The notes below the pieces were generated by a model. It was not told the origin of the DNA, did not search any database, and saw nothing but the letters and a program-made list of their open reading frames with translations. Below are positions 27,550-36,628 of a stretch of DNA of 64,000 nucleotides, one piece after another. The position numbers and the translations under genes are program-made. This stretch comes from Oceanobacillus caeni (GTDB lineage Bacteria > Bacillota > Bacilli > Bacillales > Amphibacillaceae), in NCBI RefSeq assembly GCF_019037185.1, contig NZ_JAHHXM010000009.1, positions 1 through 64,000 of the forward strand, written 5' to 3'. Within the stretch, counting starts at the first letter, position 1; each line of letters starts with the position of its first letter.

Positions 27550-27942
27550 GAGCACTCGTAAACACGATGAGTTACCGAATTGGATTTTTTTGCGCTTGTT
27601 CCGACACTCATAATCCGATGAGTTACCGAATTAGATTTTTTGGCGCTTGTTCCGGCACTCATAACACCTATGAGTTACCGAATTAGACTTTTTGACGTCT
27701 GTTCGGGCACTCATAATGCCAATGAGTTACCGAATTAGATTTTTCGGCGCTTGTTCCGGCACTCATAACACCTATGAGTTACCGAATTAGATTTTTTGGC
27801 GCCTGCTCGGGCACTCATAACGTCGATGAGTTACCGAATTAAATTTTTTTGCGCTTGTTCCGGCACTCATAATCCGATGAGTTACCAAATTAGATTTTTT
27901 GGCGCTTGTTCCGGCACTCATAACACCTATGAGTTACCGTAA
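27550..27942. repeat. Array of eight 51-52 bp stem-loop repeats
   Basis: CACTC starts at 27553, 27605, 27656, 27708, 27760, 27812, 27864 and 27915, a period of 51-52 bp. Each unit has CACTCAT, a variable loop of six to eight bases (for example AATCCG, AACACCT, AATGCCA, AACGTCG), then ATGAGTTACCGAATTAGATT and a T-run with GGCGCTTGTTC. The stem is nearly invariant while the loop changes. An apparent reading frame through it on the minus strand is not credible as a gene. The array fills the interval between recQ and the aminopeptidase terminator. Confidence 0.93.
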
Positions 27943-27989
27943 ACAACCCAATGGGGAATCCCCCTAGTTTTCACAGGAAGGATTCACCC

Positions 27990-28033
27990 AAAAAAGCAGG
28001 CACAAGGGAAAAGCCTATCCCTTGTGCCTGCTA
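27990..28033 (-). terminator. Terminator of the aminopeptidase gene
   Basis: GCAGGCACAAGGGA (27996-28009) pairs with TCCCTTGTGCCTGC (28018-28031). On the minus strand TTTTTTGGGTG follows. Confidence 0.88.
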
Positions 28034-28037
28034 TTAT

Positions 28038-29264
28038 TTATGCCCATGTACCATTTCTAAAAATTGGTTCCACTGTTCCATCTTGCTTGACCCCATCAAT
28101 ATCCAATTCATGAGAGCCTATCATGAAATCCACATGAACAAGGCTATCATTGACACCATGTTTGTGTAGTTCCTCATCTGACATGGTTGAGCCATTTTCT
28201 ATATTCGTTGGATAAGCCTTTCCAAGTGCGATATGACAAGAAGCATTTTCATCAAATAATGTATTATAGAAAATAAGTCCAGACTGAGAAACCGGAGATT
28301 CATGCGGTACTAAAGCTACTTCACCTAATCGACGTGCCCCTCCATCTGAATCTAAAAGATGTTTTAATACTTCTTCCCCTTGCTCGGCCTTAAAATCAAC
28401 TACTTCCCCGTCTTTGAAAGTTAAACTGAAATGATCAATCACACTTCCACCATAGTTTAATGGCTTCGTACTAGCGACCGTTCCATTCACACCATATTTA
28501 TGTGGCACGGAGAATACTTCTTCTGTCGGCATGTTAGGATTAAATGTTACTCCTGTTTCTGCTTGAGCAGATCCACCCTTCCATATGTGACCTTCTGGAA
28601 GTTCTATTTCTAAGTTCGTACCAGGAGCCTTAAAAATTAATTTCTTGTAATTCTTAGCGTTTAATTCTTCTCTCTTTTCCTTTAATGTTTGATTATGCGC
28701 ATCCCATGCTGCAACTGGGTCGTCTTGATCGACACGGACAATTTTTAAAATAGCGTCCCATAGACTTTCGATAGCTTCCGCTTTTGTTTTATCTGGGAAT
28801 ATTTTTTGTGCCCAATCGCCTGAAGGAATAGAAATAATAGACCACGGTATTTTATCATTCATTGTATATTTGCGAAAATTTTTCAGGGCCTCTCCTGCTG
28901 CTTTGTTTGCCATTGCCACTCGCTTTGGATCAATATTTTGAAGTAAATCAGGATCGGTAGAACGAATGCTTAATACAGCAGCTCCATCCTTAGCATACAT
29001 ATCATGAAGCATGACACGCCATTCTGGGAATGAACCGATAACTTCATCTGGGGCATTCTCATATTTTAATAATGCTAACTCGTCATCTGACCAGTTAATA
29101 TGTACATCCTTTGCACCAAGTTCATACGCCTTCTTCGCAACTATTCTTGTAAAATCTGCTCCTTCAATCGGTGCATTAATCATTAATGCTTGATTGGGCT
29201 GTAAATTTACTCCTGTTTTTAATGCTAATTCTGCATATTTTTCCAGTGATTGATGGTCTACCAT
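28038..29264 (-). CDS. M29 family aminopeptidase (AmpS-like)
   Basis: This is a 408-residue cytosolic metallopeptidase that removes N-terminal residues from peptides. Family segments include MINAPIEGADFTRIVAKKAYELGAK near the N-terminus. Metal-site motifs in the C-terminal half are GEVALVPHESPVSQSGLIFYNTLFDENASCHIALG and NDSLVHVDFMIGS. Length matches B. subtilis AmpS and staphylococcal AmpS (about 410). ATG 29264 follows TTGGAGGGGAAAAG. Confidence 0.93.
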   Translation of the reverse strand: MVDHQSLEKYAELALKTGVNLQPNQALMINAPIEGADFTRIVAKKAYELGAKDVHINWSDDELALLKYENAPDEVIGSFPEWRVMLHDMYAKDGAAVLSIRSTDPDLLQNIDPKRVAMANKAAGEALKNFRKYTMNDKIPWSIISIPSGDWAQKIFPDKTKAEAIESLWDAILKIVRVDQDDPVAAWDAHNQTLKEKREELNAKNYKKLIFKAPGTNLEIELPEGHIWKGGSAQAETGVTFNPNMPTEEVFSVPHKYGVNGTVASTKPLNYGGSVIDHFSLTFKDGEVVDFKAEQGEEVLKHLLDSDGGARRLGEVALVPHESPVSQSGLIFYNTLFDENASCHIALGKAYPTNIENGSTMSDEELHKHGVNDSLVHVDFMIGSHELDIDGVKQDGTVEPIFRNGTWA

Positions 29265-29438
29265 CTTTTCCCCTCCAATTAATTAGTTTTACCACTATTA
29301 TTATTCCACTTTTTCATATGAAATACCTTCTTAATTGCTTATTCCATTTTCTCCAAGTTCTTTACTCATCGTTCAGATTTTGCTAAAATGACATTTAGTT
29401 ACTTTTAGTAATTAATAGATGAGATTGAGGTGATCAGA

Positions 29439-29765
29439 ATGGAGAAATTATGTCCACGATTTGAAAAAGCAATGGGACTTCTTAGTAAACGCTGGGTTGG
29501 TCTTATATTATTTGAATTATTGCAAGGGCCGAAGCGATTTTCAGAGATGGAAACTGATTTGCCTATAAGTGGAAGATTGCTCTCTGATCGTTTAAAGACG
29601 CTTGAAAAGGAAGGAATTGTTAAACGTACTATTTACTCTGAATTTCCAGTTCGGATTGAATATAGTCTATCAGATAAAGGGAAAGCTTTAGAACCTGTTA
29701 TAAAGGAAATTCAAAATTGGGCAGAAGACTTTATCACCTATGAGGAAGTTGAACCAAAGTCATAG
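29439..29765 (+). CDS. HxlR-type winged-helix transcription regulator
   Basis: This is a 108-residue protein starting MEKLCPRFEKAMGLLSKRWVG, the HxlR signature with a Cys near the N-terminus that is often redox or aldehyde sensing in this family. It has a MarR-like winged helix (PISGRLLSDRLKTLEKEGIVKR). ATG 29439 follows TTGAGGTGATCAGA; the in-frame GTG at 29430 overlaps this ribosome binding site. No obvious target gene is adjacent. Confidence 0.92.
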   Translation: MEKLCPRFEKAMGLLSKRWVGLILFELLQGPKRFSEMETDLPISGRLLSDRLKTLEKEGIVKRTIYSEFPVRIEYSLSDKGKALEPVIKEIQNWAEDFITYEEVEPKS

Positions 29766-29806
29766 AAAATTGACATTTACTATTAGACTTATCATCATTT
29801 ATTTAA

Positions 29807-29842
29807 CATGAGTGACCATTTTTAGCTGTATGGTCACTCACC
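29807..29842. terminator. Bidirectional terminator between hxlR-type gene and thioesterase
   Basis: GAGTGACCAT (29810-29819) pairs with ATGGTCACTC (29830-29839), with a T-run in the loop. Confidence 0.65.
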
Positions 29843-29851
29843 CATTCATTT

Positions 29852-30355
29852 TTAAAATCCAAATTTCTCCGCAAACTCTTTCGAACGTTTTCTTCTTGCT
29901 TTACGTTGTTCTGCACGTTCGATAGCCGCTTCATGAAGTGCCCTTTCCTGTTCTGTTTCTGGATAAACGGCAGGAACTACATCTGGTTTTCCATTTTCAT
30001 CTAATGCCACAAACGTTAAAAATGCGGTATTACACACTCTTTCTTCACTCGTTATTACATTTTCTGTTACTACCTTAACGAAAATCTCCATAGACGTCCG
30101 GTGTGCATATGTAACAAATGCTTCTATTGTGATTGTTTGCCCTAATGTTACTGGGGATAAGAAGTCAACAGAGTCCATGGATGCTGTTACAACATTTTTT
30201 CTTGCATGCTTTAATGCAGCGATGGACGAGACCTCATCAATATGTGCTAATAACTTTCCACCAAAAAGAGTTCCATGATTATTCGTATCTGGCGGAAGTA
30301 CAAGTGTTGTTTTTATTGCTCTTGATTCTGAACAAGCCTTTGCTTCTAATTCCAT
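29852..30355 (-). CDS. Acyl-CoA thioesterase, hotdog fold (YkhA-like)
   Basis: The 167-residue protein has the BACH/YkhA hotdog motif TNNHGTLFGGKLLAHIDEVSS, where Asn and Asp/Glu form the thioesterase site, followed by VVTASMDSVDFLSPV. The C-terminal tail is basic (ERAEQRKARRKRSKEF). It hydrolyses acyl-CoA to free acid and CoA. The start ATG 30355 has GGGAGG twelve bases upstream, a rather long gap. It begins 19 bases after the cls stop, so the two probably form an operon. Confidence 0.9.
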   Translation of the reverse strand: MELEAKACSESRAIKTTLVLPPDTNNHGTLFGGKLLAHIDEVSSIAALKHARKNVVTASMDSVDFLSPVTLGQTITIEAFVTYAHRTSMEIFVKVVTENVITSEERVCNTAFLTFVALDENGKPDVVPAVYPETEQERALHEAAIERAEQRKARRKRSKEFAEKFGF

Positions 30356-30374
30356 TTCTGTGTATATCCTCCCA

Positions 30375-31817
30375 TTATAGTACCGGTGAAATTAAACGAG
30401 AAATCGACTCCTTAAATCGAATCCCGATCGTACGTTTATTATATAGTTTTTCCGTCATCTGCGTAGATAATTTTATATCTTGATTAAAGGCATCCACTAA
30501 TTGTTTGGAGATTTCTTGGTCATAAATAAATGCATTCACTTCAAAATTAAGTTGGAAACTTCGTACATCAATATTTGCTGTACCCACCGAGGCTATCTTT
30601 CCATCAACTACAATTGTCTTGGCATGGAGAAAGCCATTTTGGTAAATATACACTTCCGCACCCGCAGCTAGTAATTCTCCAGAATAAGAAAGTGTTGCCC
30701 AATAAACAAATGGATGATCTGGTTTATTCGGAATCATTAACCTAACCTTCACACCGGAAAATGCCGCAATTCTTAATGCGTCAAAAAGACTATTATCAGG
30801 AATAAAGTACGGTGTTTGAATGTAAATATATTCCTTAGCTGATAAAATCATTTTAATGTAACCATACTTTATTTGTTCCAACTCTGAATCCGGACCACTC
30901 GAAACAATTTGCATTCCTACATTACCACTAGGTTTAGCATTATAATAACGTTTATTATATAAAATATCCCGTCTTGACGCATGGTTCCAATCTAAAACAA
31001 ACCTTGTCTGTATGCTATTTACTGCATGTCCCTCTATTCGTAAATGGGTATCACGCCAGTAACCGAATTTTTTCTTTTTCCCAAGGTATTCATCACCAAT
31101 ATTAAAACCACCTATATAAGCAATCCTCCCATCAATGATGGCTGCTTTTCGGTGATTCCGATAATTAATTTCAAAGTTAATTTTTAAGAATGTAGAAGGG
31201 AAAAATGCCTCAATCTGAACCCCTTCCTTTCGAAGTTTATGGAGGAATTTTTTACTTAACGAACGAGACCCCAAATCATCGTATAGTACACGTACTTCTA
31301 CTCCTTGCTTCGCTTTCCTTATTAATGTTCTTGCAATTCTTTGTCCGAGCTCATCATTTCGTATTATATAATATTGAAGATGGATATGATCTTCCGCCTT
31401 TTCTAAGTCCTCTATTAATGAATCAAACTTTTTTTTTCCATCCGTAAAAATTTGAACATCATTATCCTGGGTAAGAACGGCATCATCATTTCGTAGATGC
31501 AAGTAGGCAATATCCGAATACTCCTGCATATTCGGATTATTAAACCGAAACTGATGGTTATGGAAAACACCCATCTGATCCTTTACTGACTTCCTGAACG
31601 CTATCCATGTTTTTCGATCCCAGGTAAAAATACGTTTTCTATATAGGGAGCGGCCAAAAATTAAATAGAGGATAAAGCCTAAAATCGGAATAAATAAAAG
31701 TACCATTAACCAAGCCCAAGTCGATGGTGGGTTTTTCCTTTCAAGAAAAACAATAGAAATACCTAATAAAATGTTCATTACGATGATAAAAGCGAATAAA
31801 AAAGTTAGTATTCCCAT
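30375..31817 (-). CDS. cls: Cardiolipin synthase
   Basis: This is a 480-residue phospholipase-D-type enzyme that condenses two phosphatidylglycerols into cardiolipin at the membrane. Two N-terminal helices (residues about 3-25 and 33-55) precede two HKD motifs: HRKAAIIDGRIAYIGGFN and HAKTIVVDGKIASVGTANID. Length and layout match ClsA/YwnE-type synthases. ATG 31817 follows GGAAGAGGTGAAACA. It is the first gene of a probable cls-thioesterase operon. Confidence 0.95.
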   Translation of the reverse strand: MGILTFLFAFIIVMNILLGISIVFLERKNPPSTWAWLMVLLFIPILGFILYLIFGRSLYRKRIFTWDRKTWIAFRKSVKDQMGVFHNHQFRFNNPNMQEYSDIAYLHLRNDDAVLTQDNDVQIFTDGKKKFDSLIEDLEKAEDHIHLQYYIIRNDELGQRIARTLIRKAKQGVEVRVLYDDLGSRSLSKKFLHKLRKEGVQIEAFFPSTFLKINFEINYRNHRKAAIIDGRIAYIGGFNIGDEYLGKKKKFGYWRDTHLRIEGHAVNSIQTRFVLDWNHASRRDILYNKRYYNAKPSGNVGMQIVSSGPDSELEQIKYGYIKMILSAKEYIYIQTPYFIPDNSLFDALRIAAFSGVKVRLMIPNKPDHPFVYWATLSYSGELLAAGAEVYIYQNGFLHAKTIVVDGKIASVGTANIDVRSFQLNFEVNAFIYDQEISKQLVDAFNQDIKLSTQMTEKLYNKRTIGIRFKESISRLISPVL

Positions 31818-31992
31818 TGTTTCACCTCTTCCTATAGGAATAATATATCCATATTATACTTACTTTTCCTTCATTTAACTAATTATAAGAACGATGCATT
31901 GAAGTTTAGTATTCCATCCATATTGTTTCATATTCCATTCTACCACGCCCAATCCCCGCTTTCTTTGATTCGGCATGTGGATATTCAATTCC

Positions 31993-33180
31993 TTATTTCA
32001 ACTGATCTAATGCTTGTTTTAAATCGTCCCAAATGTCTGGCCATGCTTCCAAACCAACCGATAATCGAATTAATTGATCTGTAATCCCCATCTTTTTACG
32101 AGATTCTTCAGGTACTACAGCATGAGTCATCGTTGCTGGATGTTGAATGAGTGATTCTGCGTCACCTAGACTAACCGCAATTTTTATCATCGATAAAGCA
32201 TTAAGAAATTGTTGTGCATCTTTTTTGTTTCCCTTAATCTCAAAAGATACCATTCCCCCACCTTTTCTCATTTGTTTCTTCCCTATACGGAAGTCAGGAT
32301 TTGTTGAATCATGTGGATAGAATACGTTATCCACTTTCGGGTGATTTTTGAGATGTTCCATGATCTTCTTCGCATTTTCGCAATGGCGATCCATACGTAA
32401 AGGCAATGTCTTTAACCCACGAATTAAAAGCCAGGCATCAAACGGGGACATAACCCCACCAATGTCTTTTAAAGTAGTTAATGCAACCTTATCCACAAAT
32501 TCCTTCTTCCCAACCACGAGTCCTGCTATCACATCTCCATGCCCGCCAATATATTTCGTTGCACTATGAATGACAACATCACAACCTAAATCAAGTGGTT
32601 TCTGTAAATAAGGAGTGGAAAAGGTATTATCCACAACAACTGGAATATCAAATTCCTTGGCAACCTTGGAAACCATTTCTAAATCTACTAAACGCATCGT
32701 CGGGTTAATCGGAGTTTCAATATAAATGACCGCTGTTTCAGGTTTTACTTTGGAGCGGATTTCTTCTTCGGTGTCCATATTTGAAAAATCAACTTTCATG
32801 TTATACTTATCCTTCATCATGGTTAAAAGACCAAACGTACACCCATATAAACCTGAAGAGCATAAGATATGATCGTTTGCTTTTGATAAGGCGATTAGTA
32901 CAGCCGAGACTGCTGCCATCCCTGAACTAAAAGCTAGTCCCCGCTCCCCATTTTCTAACGTAGCTATCTTTTTTTCCAAAATAGTTACAGTAGGATTTCC
33001 AAGTCTCGAATATATATACCCATCTTCTTTCCCCGAAAAACGCAACTCCCCTTGTTCTGCTGAATCAAATGTAAAAGTTGACGTCTGAAAAATGGGTGGT
33101 GCCAAACTTCCTAACATTTCTTTATCCTCATAACCATCGTGAATAATTGCTGTTTCTATATGTTTATATTTCTTTCCCAT
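31993..33180 (-). CDS. Methionine gamma-lyase (PLP enzyme)
   Basis: The 395-residue protein belongs to the Cys/Met metabolism PLP family. The PLP lysine is in HSATKYIGGHGD. It has LYGCTFGLL, carrying the cysteine (Cys116 in Pseudomonas MdeA) that marks methionine gamma-lyases, and FSGKEDGYIYSRLGNPT, also MGL-like. It would split methionine to methanethiol, 2-oxobutyrate and ammonia; cystathionine gamma-lyase is the alternative. ATG 33180 follows GGAAGGGGGATAAGGACGG. It is divergent from metY. Confidence 0.88.
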   Translation of the reverse strand: MGKKYKHIETAIIHDGYEDKEMLGSLAPPIFQTSTFTFDSAEQGELRFSGKEDGYIYSRLGNPTVTILEKKIATLENGERGLAFSSGMAAVSAVLIALSKANDHILCSSGLYGCTFGLLTMMKDKYNMKVDFSNMDTEEEIRSKVKPETAVIYIETPINPTMRLVDLEMVSKVAKEFDIPVVVDNTFSTPYLQKPLDLGCDVVIHSATKYIGGHGDVIAGLVVGKKEFVDKVALTTLKDIGGVMSPFDAWLLIRGLKTLPLRMDRHCENAKKIMEHLKNHPKVDNVFYPHDSTNPDFRIGKKQMRKGGGMVSFEIKGNKKDAQQFLNALSMIKIAVSLGDAESLIQHPATMTHAVVPEESRKKMGITDQLIRLSVGLEAWPDIWDDLKQALDQLK

Positions 33181-33294
33181 CCGTCCTTATCCCCCTTCCA
33201 TTTCCATACTTATATATATGCATTTAGTTAAGTTTCATTGAATAGGTTTAAAAAAACTTAAGCCCCTGAAAATACAATAGTTAGAATACTAAAT

Positions 33295-33412
33295 GTATAA
33301 AGAAAAACAACCATCTGTGGAGGTTTTCCTCCATCCCCTTAGTCGGATTTTTACGGACAGTTGATCTCCCACCTACCTTTTTTGTTCCCCCAGAAGCTTG
33401 AGGTAAGATAAA
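33295..33412 (+). repeat. Double-hairpin element, copy C
   Basis: It starts TATAAAGAAAAACAACCATCTGTGGAGG and ends CCCCAGAAGCTTGAGGTAAGATAAAA, with GGATTTTTACGGACAGTTGATC internally. It stands immediately upstream of the metY promoter (33436), between two divergent genes. Confidence 0.72.
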
Positions 33413-33435
33413 ATTATTTATTTTTTTGAAATGTA

Positions 33436-33464
33436 TTGACAAATAGAATCCCGACCATTATACT
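33436..33464 (+). promoter_or_regulatory. Sigma-A promoter of the metY transcript
   Basis: TTGACA (33436-33441) and TATACT (33459-33464) are separated by 17 bases, at the expected distance upstream of the S-box. Confidence 0.88.
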
Positions 33465-33482
33465 AAGCATTAATCAATAAAT

Positions 33483-33600
33483 CTCTTATCAAGAGCGGTG
33501 GAGGGAATAGGCCCTTTGAAGCCCGGCAACCTGAAAGTTAGTAACTCTTACTTTTCTACGGTGCTAAATCCTACAGGTCACATGAACTGGAAGATAAGAG
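33483..33600 (+). ncRNA. SAM-I (S-box) riboswitch
   Basis: P1 is CTCTTATC (33483-33490) pairing with GATAAGAG (33593-33600). Inside are AAGAGCGGTGGAGGGAATAGGCCC, GAAGCCCGGCAACC and GGTGCTAAATCC, all diagnostic of S-box leaders. High SAM should close it and allow the terminator at 33627 to form. Confidence 0.97.
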
Positions 33601-33625
33601 GAGGATCGGCTATTTGTATAAATAG

Positions 33626-33657
33626 AAGCCCTCTTCTTAGGAAGAGGGCTTTTTTTC
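33626..33657 (+). terminator. S-box-controlled terminator
   Basis: AGCCCTCTTC pairs with GAAGAGGGCT across TTAG, followed by seven T residues. It lies between the riboswitch and metY. Confidence 0.93.
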
Positions 33658-33721
33658 ATCCCCTCTACCTCCAGATTTGGAATAGTAACATACCAATCAA
33701 ACACTCAAGGAGGAATTATCT

Positions 33722-35407
33722 ATGTCTAAATTCGATTTACAAAACCCTGAAACATTATTACTTCATGCAGGTCAAGAGGTTGATCCAACAACCGGCTCAC
33801 GTGCGGTTCCGATTTATCAAACAACTTCTTATGTTTTCCGTGATACCGAGCATGCGCAAAATTTATTTGGTTTAGCAGAACCTGGTAATATTTACTCTCG
33901 AATCATGAATCCTACATTGGATGCGTTTGAACAACGAATAGCAGCTTTAGAAGATGGTGTTGGTGCCCTGTCGCTATCATCAGGAATGGCGGCCATAACA
34001 TTTGCTATTTTGAATATTGCAGAAGCCGGAGATGAGATTGTGGCCGACAGCAACCTATATGGTGGTACATACAATCTTTTTGCTAATACTCTTCCAAAGT
34101 ATGGCATCAACGTTAAATTTGTAGATGGAACAAACCCTGAAGCAGTAAGAGCTGCTATCAACGAAAAAACAAAGGCCGTTTTTGGTGAAATTATTACAAA
34201 TCCAAGTTTACAAGTATTCGATGTAGAAACCATTGCGGACATTGCTCATGAGAATGGAATTCCGTTAATCATTGATAACACATTTGCAACTCCATACGTT
34301 ACAAAACCAATCTCATGGGGGGCAGATATCGTTGTACATTCCGCCACAAAATGGATTGGTGGTCATGGTACTACCATTGGCGGTGTCGTTGTAGATGGTG
34401 GACGTTTTGATTGGGGGAATGGGAAATTCCCAGGGTTTACAGAACCTGATGAAAGCTATAATGGGTTAAAATATGCAGACCTTGGCCCAGCAGCATTTAT
34501 TACAAAATTACGTGTCCAATTATTACGTGACATAGGCGCGTGTTTAAGTCCACAAAATGCTTTCCTATTTTTACAAGGATTGGAGACCTTACATTTACGC
34601 ATTAAGCAACATACGAAAAATGCACAAGTAGTTGCCGAATACCTAAACAATCACCCAGCAGTCGAGTGGGTTAACTATCCTGGATTAGAAAATCACCCAT
34701 CCCACGAAAAGGCGAAAAAATACCTGAAGGATAGTTTCGGTTCAATCATTACGTTCGGTATTAAAGGTGGACGTGAGGTAGGAAGAAAGCTTATTGACAA
34801 TATTAAATTATTATCTCACGTTGCAAACGTTGGGGATGCGAAATCACTAATTATCCATCCAGCTTCTACTACTCACCAACAATTAAGTGCTGAAGACTTG
34901 AAGAAGAGCGGTACATCTGAAGAACTTGTTCGTCTATCTATTGGGCTTGAATCAACAGATGACATCTTAAAAGACCTAGACCAAGCTATTGTAAAAGCTA
35001 CTGGTGAAGCTCCAGTTATTAAAGAAACAGAAGAGGACGCAATTAAATGGTTACTCTCTTCCCCATTTGACCGTAATGGAGGAATTAGAAAGAAAGTAAT
35101 TGCAACAACTGTTTCCAACAGTGAAGCGGCAACAAAGTTACAAAAACTCGGGTTTCAAATTGTTTCTATTAACAACTTAGCAGAAATTCCAAATGAAGTA
35201 GATGCTTTATGGGTTAAAAGTGCATCCCTATCTGCTTCTTCCATTGAAGATCTTGAGAATAAACAAGTAAAAATTCTTTGGATTGAAGATGAAGAATCCT
35301 TTGATTTCGTTGAAAAAGCAAATGGAATTACTGTAATTTCTGGCAAAAATCCATACGATGAACTAAATCGATTAAGGGGTAATATAAACGAAGCAGCTCT
35401 TGTGTAA
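33722..35407 (+). CDS. metY: O-acetylhomoserine sulfhydrylase with extra C-terminal domain
   Basis: The first 428 residues form a standard MetY, a PLP enzyme making homocysteine from O-acetylhomoserine and sulfide. The PLP lysine is in [16 protein letters not shown], and [22 protein letters not shown] is typical. Residues about 429-561 are an extra domain. Its [28 protein letters not shown] and VDALWVK segments resemble a CoA_binding (YccU-like) Rossmann domain lacking the usual glycine-rich loop. ATG 33722 follows CAAGGAGGAATTATCT. It is under an S-box, so expression should fall when SAM is plentiful. Confidence 0.93.
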   Translation: MSKFDLQNPETLLLHAGQEVDPTTGSRAVPIYQTTSYVFRDTEHAQNLFGLAEPGNIYSRIMNPTLDAFEQRIAALEDGVGALSLSSGMAAITFAILNIAEAGDEIVADSNLYGGTYNLFANTLPKYGINVKFVDGTNPEAVRAAINEKTKAVFGEIITNPSLQVFDVETIADIAHENGIPLIIDNTFATPYVTKPISWGADIVVHSATKWIGGHGTTIGGVVVDGGRFDWGNGKFPGFTEPDESYNGLKYADLGPAAFITKLRVQLLRDIGACLSPQNAFLFLQGLETLHLRIKQHTKNAQVVAEYLNNHPAVEWVNYPGLENHPSHEKAKKYLKDSFGSIITFGIKGGREVGRKLIDNIKLLSHVANVGDAKSLIIHPASTTHQQLSAEDLKKSGTSEELVRLSIGLESTDDILKDLDQAIVKATGEAPVIKETEEDAIKWLLSSPFDRNGGIRKKVIATTVSNSEAATKLQKLGFQIVSINNLAEIPNEVDALWVKSASLSASSIEDLENKQVKILWIEDEESFDFVEKANGITVISGKNPYDELNRLRGNINEAALV

Positions 35408-35446
35408 TTAGAAGGGAGCTTACAACACTAAAACTGAAAATCATAC

Positions 35447-35491
35447 AAAAATAGCAGGGCAATTCGTACTTGAATTTGCTCTGCTATTTTA
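35447..35491 (+). terminator. Terminator of metY
   Basis: AAAATAGCAGGGCAATTC pairs with GAATTTGCTCTGCTATTTT. A near copy of this hairpin lies at 59250-59291. Confidence 0.85.
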
Positions 35492-35684
35492 ATTATTCTA
35501 ATATATCTTATCTTGTAAAAAAAGACTTAAACTCTTTTTCTTCTTTCTTGTTTAAATCATATGTTATTGAATAAAATATAAGGGTATAGAAAATATAACA
35601 TGTTATAATTAACATTCAAATTATTTTTGTGGTGAAACGACTCACACTACCATAAAATAAAGTAAACAACTTAGGTGTGATGAC

Positions 35685-36623
35685 ATGAAGCGTAAATATC
35701 TTATTATTATAGGAATTTTATTAGTTTTAGCAATCGTATTTATTTCTTATTTAAGTGAATTAAACCCACCTGTTAGCCAGCAAACCTTTAAAAGAGCAGA
35801 AGTAACAAACCAAGAGGAAGAACCCTCGAAAGCGGAAGAGCAGACGGAGCCATCTATAGAAAACAGGGATGTGGAAGAACATACACCTAATGAACATACT
35901 TCTCTTCAAGAGGAAAGGCCCCTTCCAGACAGGATATCTGAAGTACTAGAAACCACCTTAAACTTCTTCTTGTCTAATCATACACGAGTTGTCGCAATTG
36001 GGGACTCCTTAACGCAAGGTGTAGGCGATGAAACAAACCAAGGTGGATATGTTGGAATATTGGAACGAACGATTAATGAAAATAATGAAATAGCAAAATT
36101 TGAAAACTACGGAAAGCGCGGAAACCGCTCGAACCAATTGTTAGAACGGTTAAATGAAAGGGAAATCCGTTCTTCTATTAAAAGGGCTGACATTGTCCTC
36201 GTTACCATTGGGGCAAATGATATTATGCAAGTTGCAAAAGAGAATATTATGAATTTAAAACTTAACGATTTTATTGAGCAAAGAGGCCATTACGAACAGA
36301 ACCTCAGAAAAATCGTAAATATAATAAGGAATTTAAATGGAAATGCTGAAATTTACCTTGTTGGTTTCTATAATCCATTTGAAAAGTATTTTCAAGACAT
36401 TGATGAGTTAAACACTATTGCGGAAACTTATAATAGCACAACAGAAAGCATTGCCGAAATGAATGATCATGTAACGTTTGTCCCAACCAGCGATTTATTC
36501 CGGGACACAGATACGAGTTTATTTTCGGAAGATAACTTTCATCCCAATTATCAGGGGTATCGCAAAATTGCTGAACGGGTATTGGAATATATATCACATG
36601 ACATTATGAGTGAAGAGAGTTGA
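35685..36623 (+). CDS. SGNH/GDSL lipase-esterase (YpmR-like)
   Basis: This is a 312-residue membrane-anchored or secreted hydrolase. One N-terminal hydrophobic helix (residues about 4-24) is followed by an acidic, Glu-rich linker. The SGNH domain has block I VVAIGDSLTQGVGDE (catalytic Ser), block III VTIGANDIM and block V DNFHPNYQGYRKIA (Asp/His). Its neighbour ypmS makes this the counterpart of B. subtilis YpmR. It starts at ATG 35685 after TAGGTGTGATGAC, a moderate site. It is in an operon with ypmS. Confidence 0.92.
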   Translation: MKRKYLIIIGILLVLAIVFISYLSELNPPVSQQTFKRAEVTNQEEEPSKAEEQTEPSIENRDVEEHTPNEHTSLQEERPLPDRISEVLETTLNFFLSNHTRVVAIGDSLTQGVGDETNQGGYVGILERTINENNEIAKFENYGKRGNRSNQLLERLNEREIRSSIKRADIVLVTIGANDIMQVAKENIMNLKLNDFIEQRGHYEQNLRKIVNIIRNLNGNAEIYLVGFYNPFEKYFQDIDELNTIAETYNSTTESIAEMNDHVTFVPTSDLFRDTDTSLFSEDNFHPNYQGYRKIAERVLEYISHDIMSEES

Positions 36624-36628
36624 AAACC

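Noticed and set aside
27399-27662. An 87-codon minus-strand frame with an internal repeat (MSAGTSAKKSNSVTHR) across recQ's end and the array
   Set aside because: Its repeats simply translate the 51-52 bp DNA units, it has no ribosome binding site, and it overlaps the recQ terminator.
27550-27942. CRISPR array
   Set aside because: The repeated part is not separated by unique spacers of constant length; almost the whole unit is repeated, and no cas genes are in the window.
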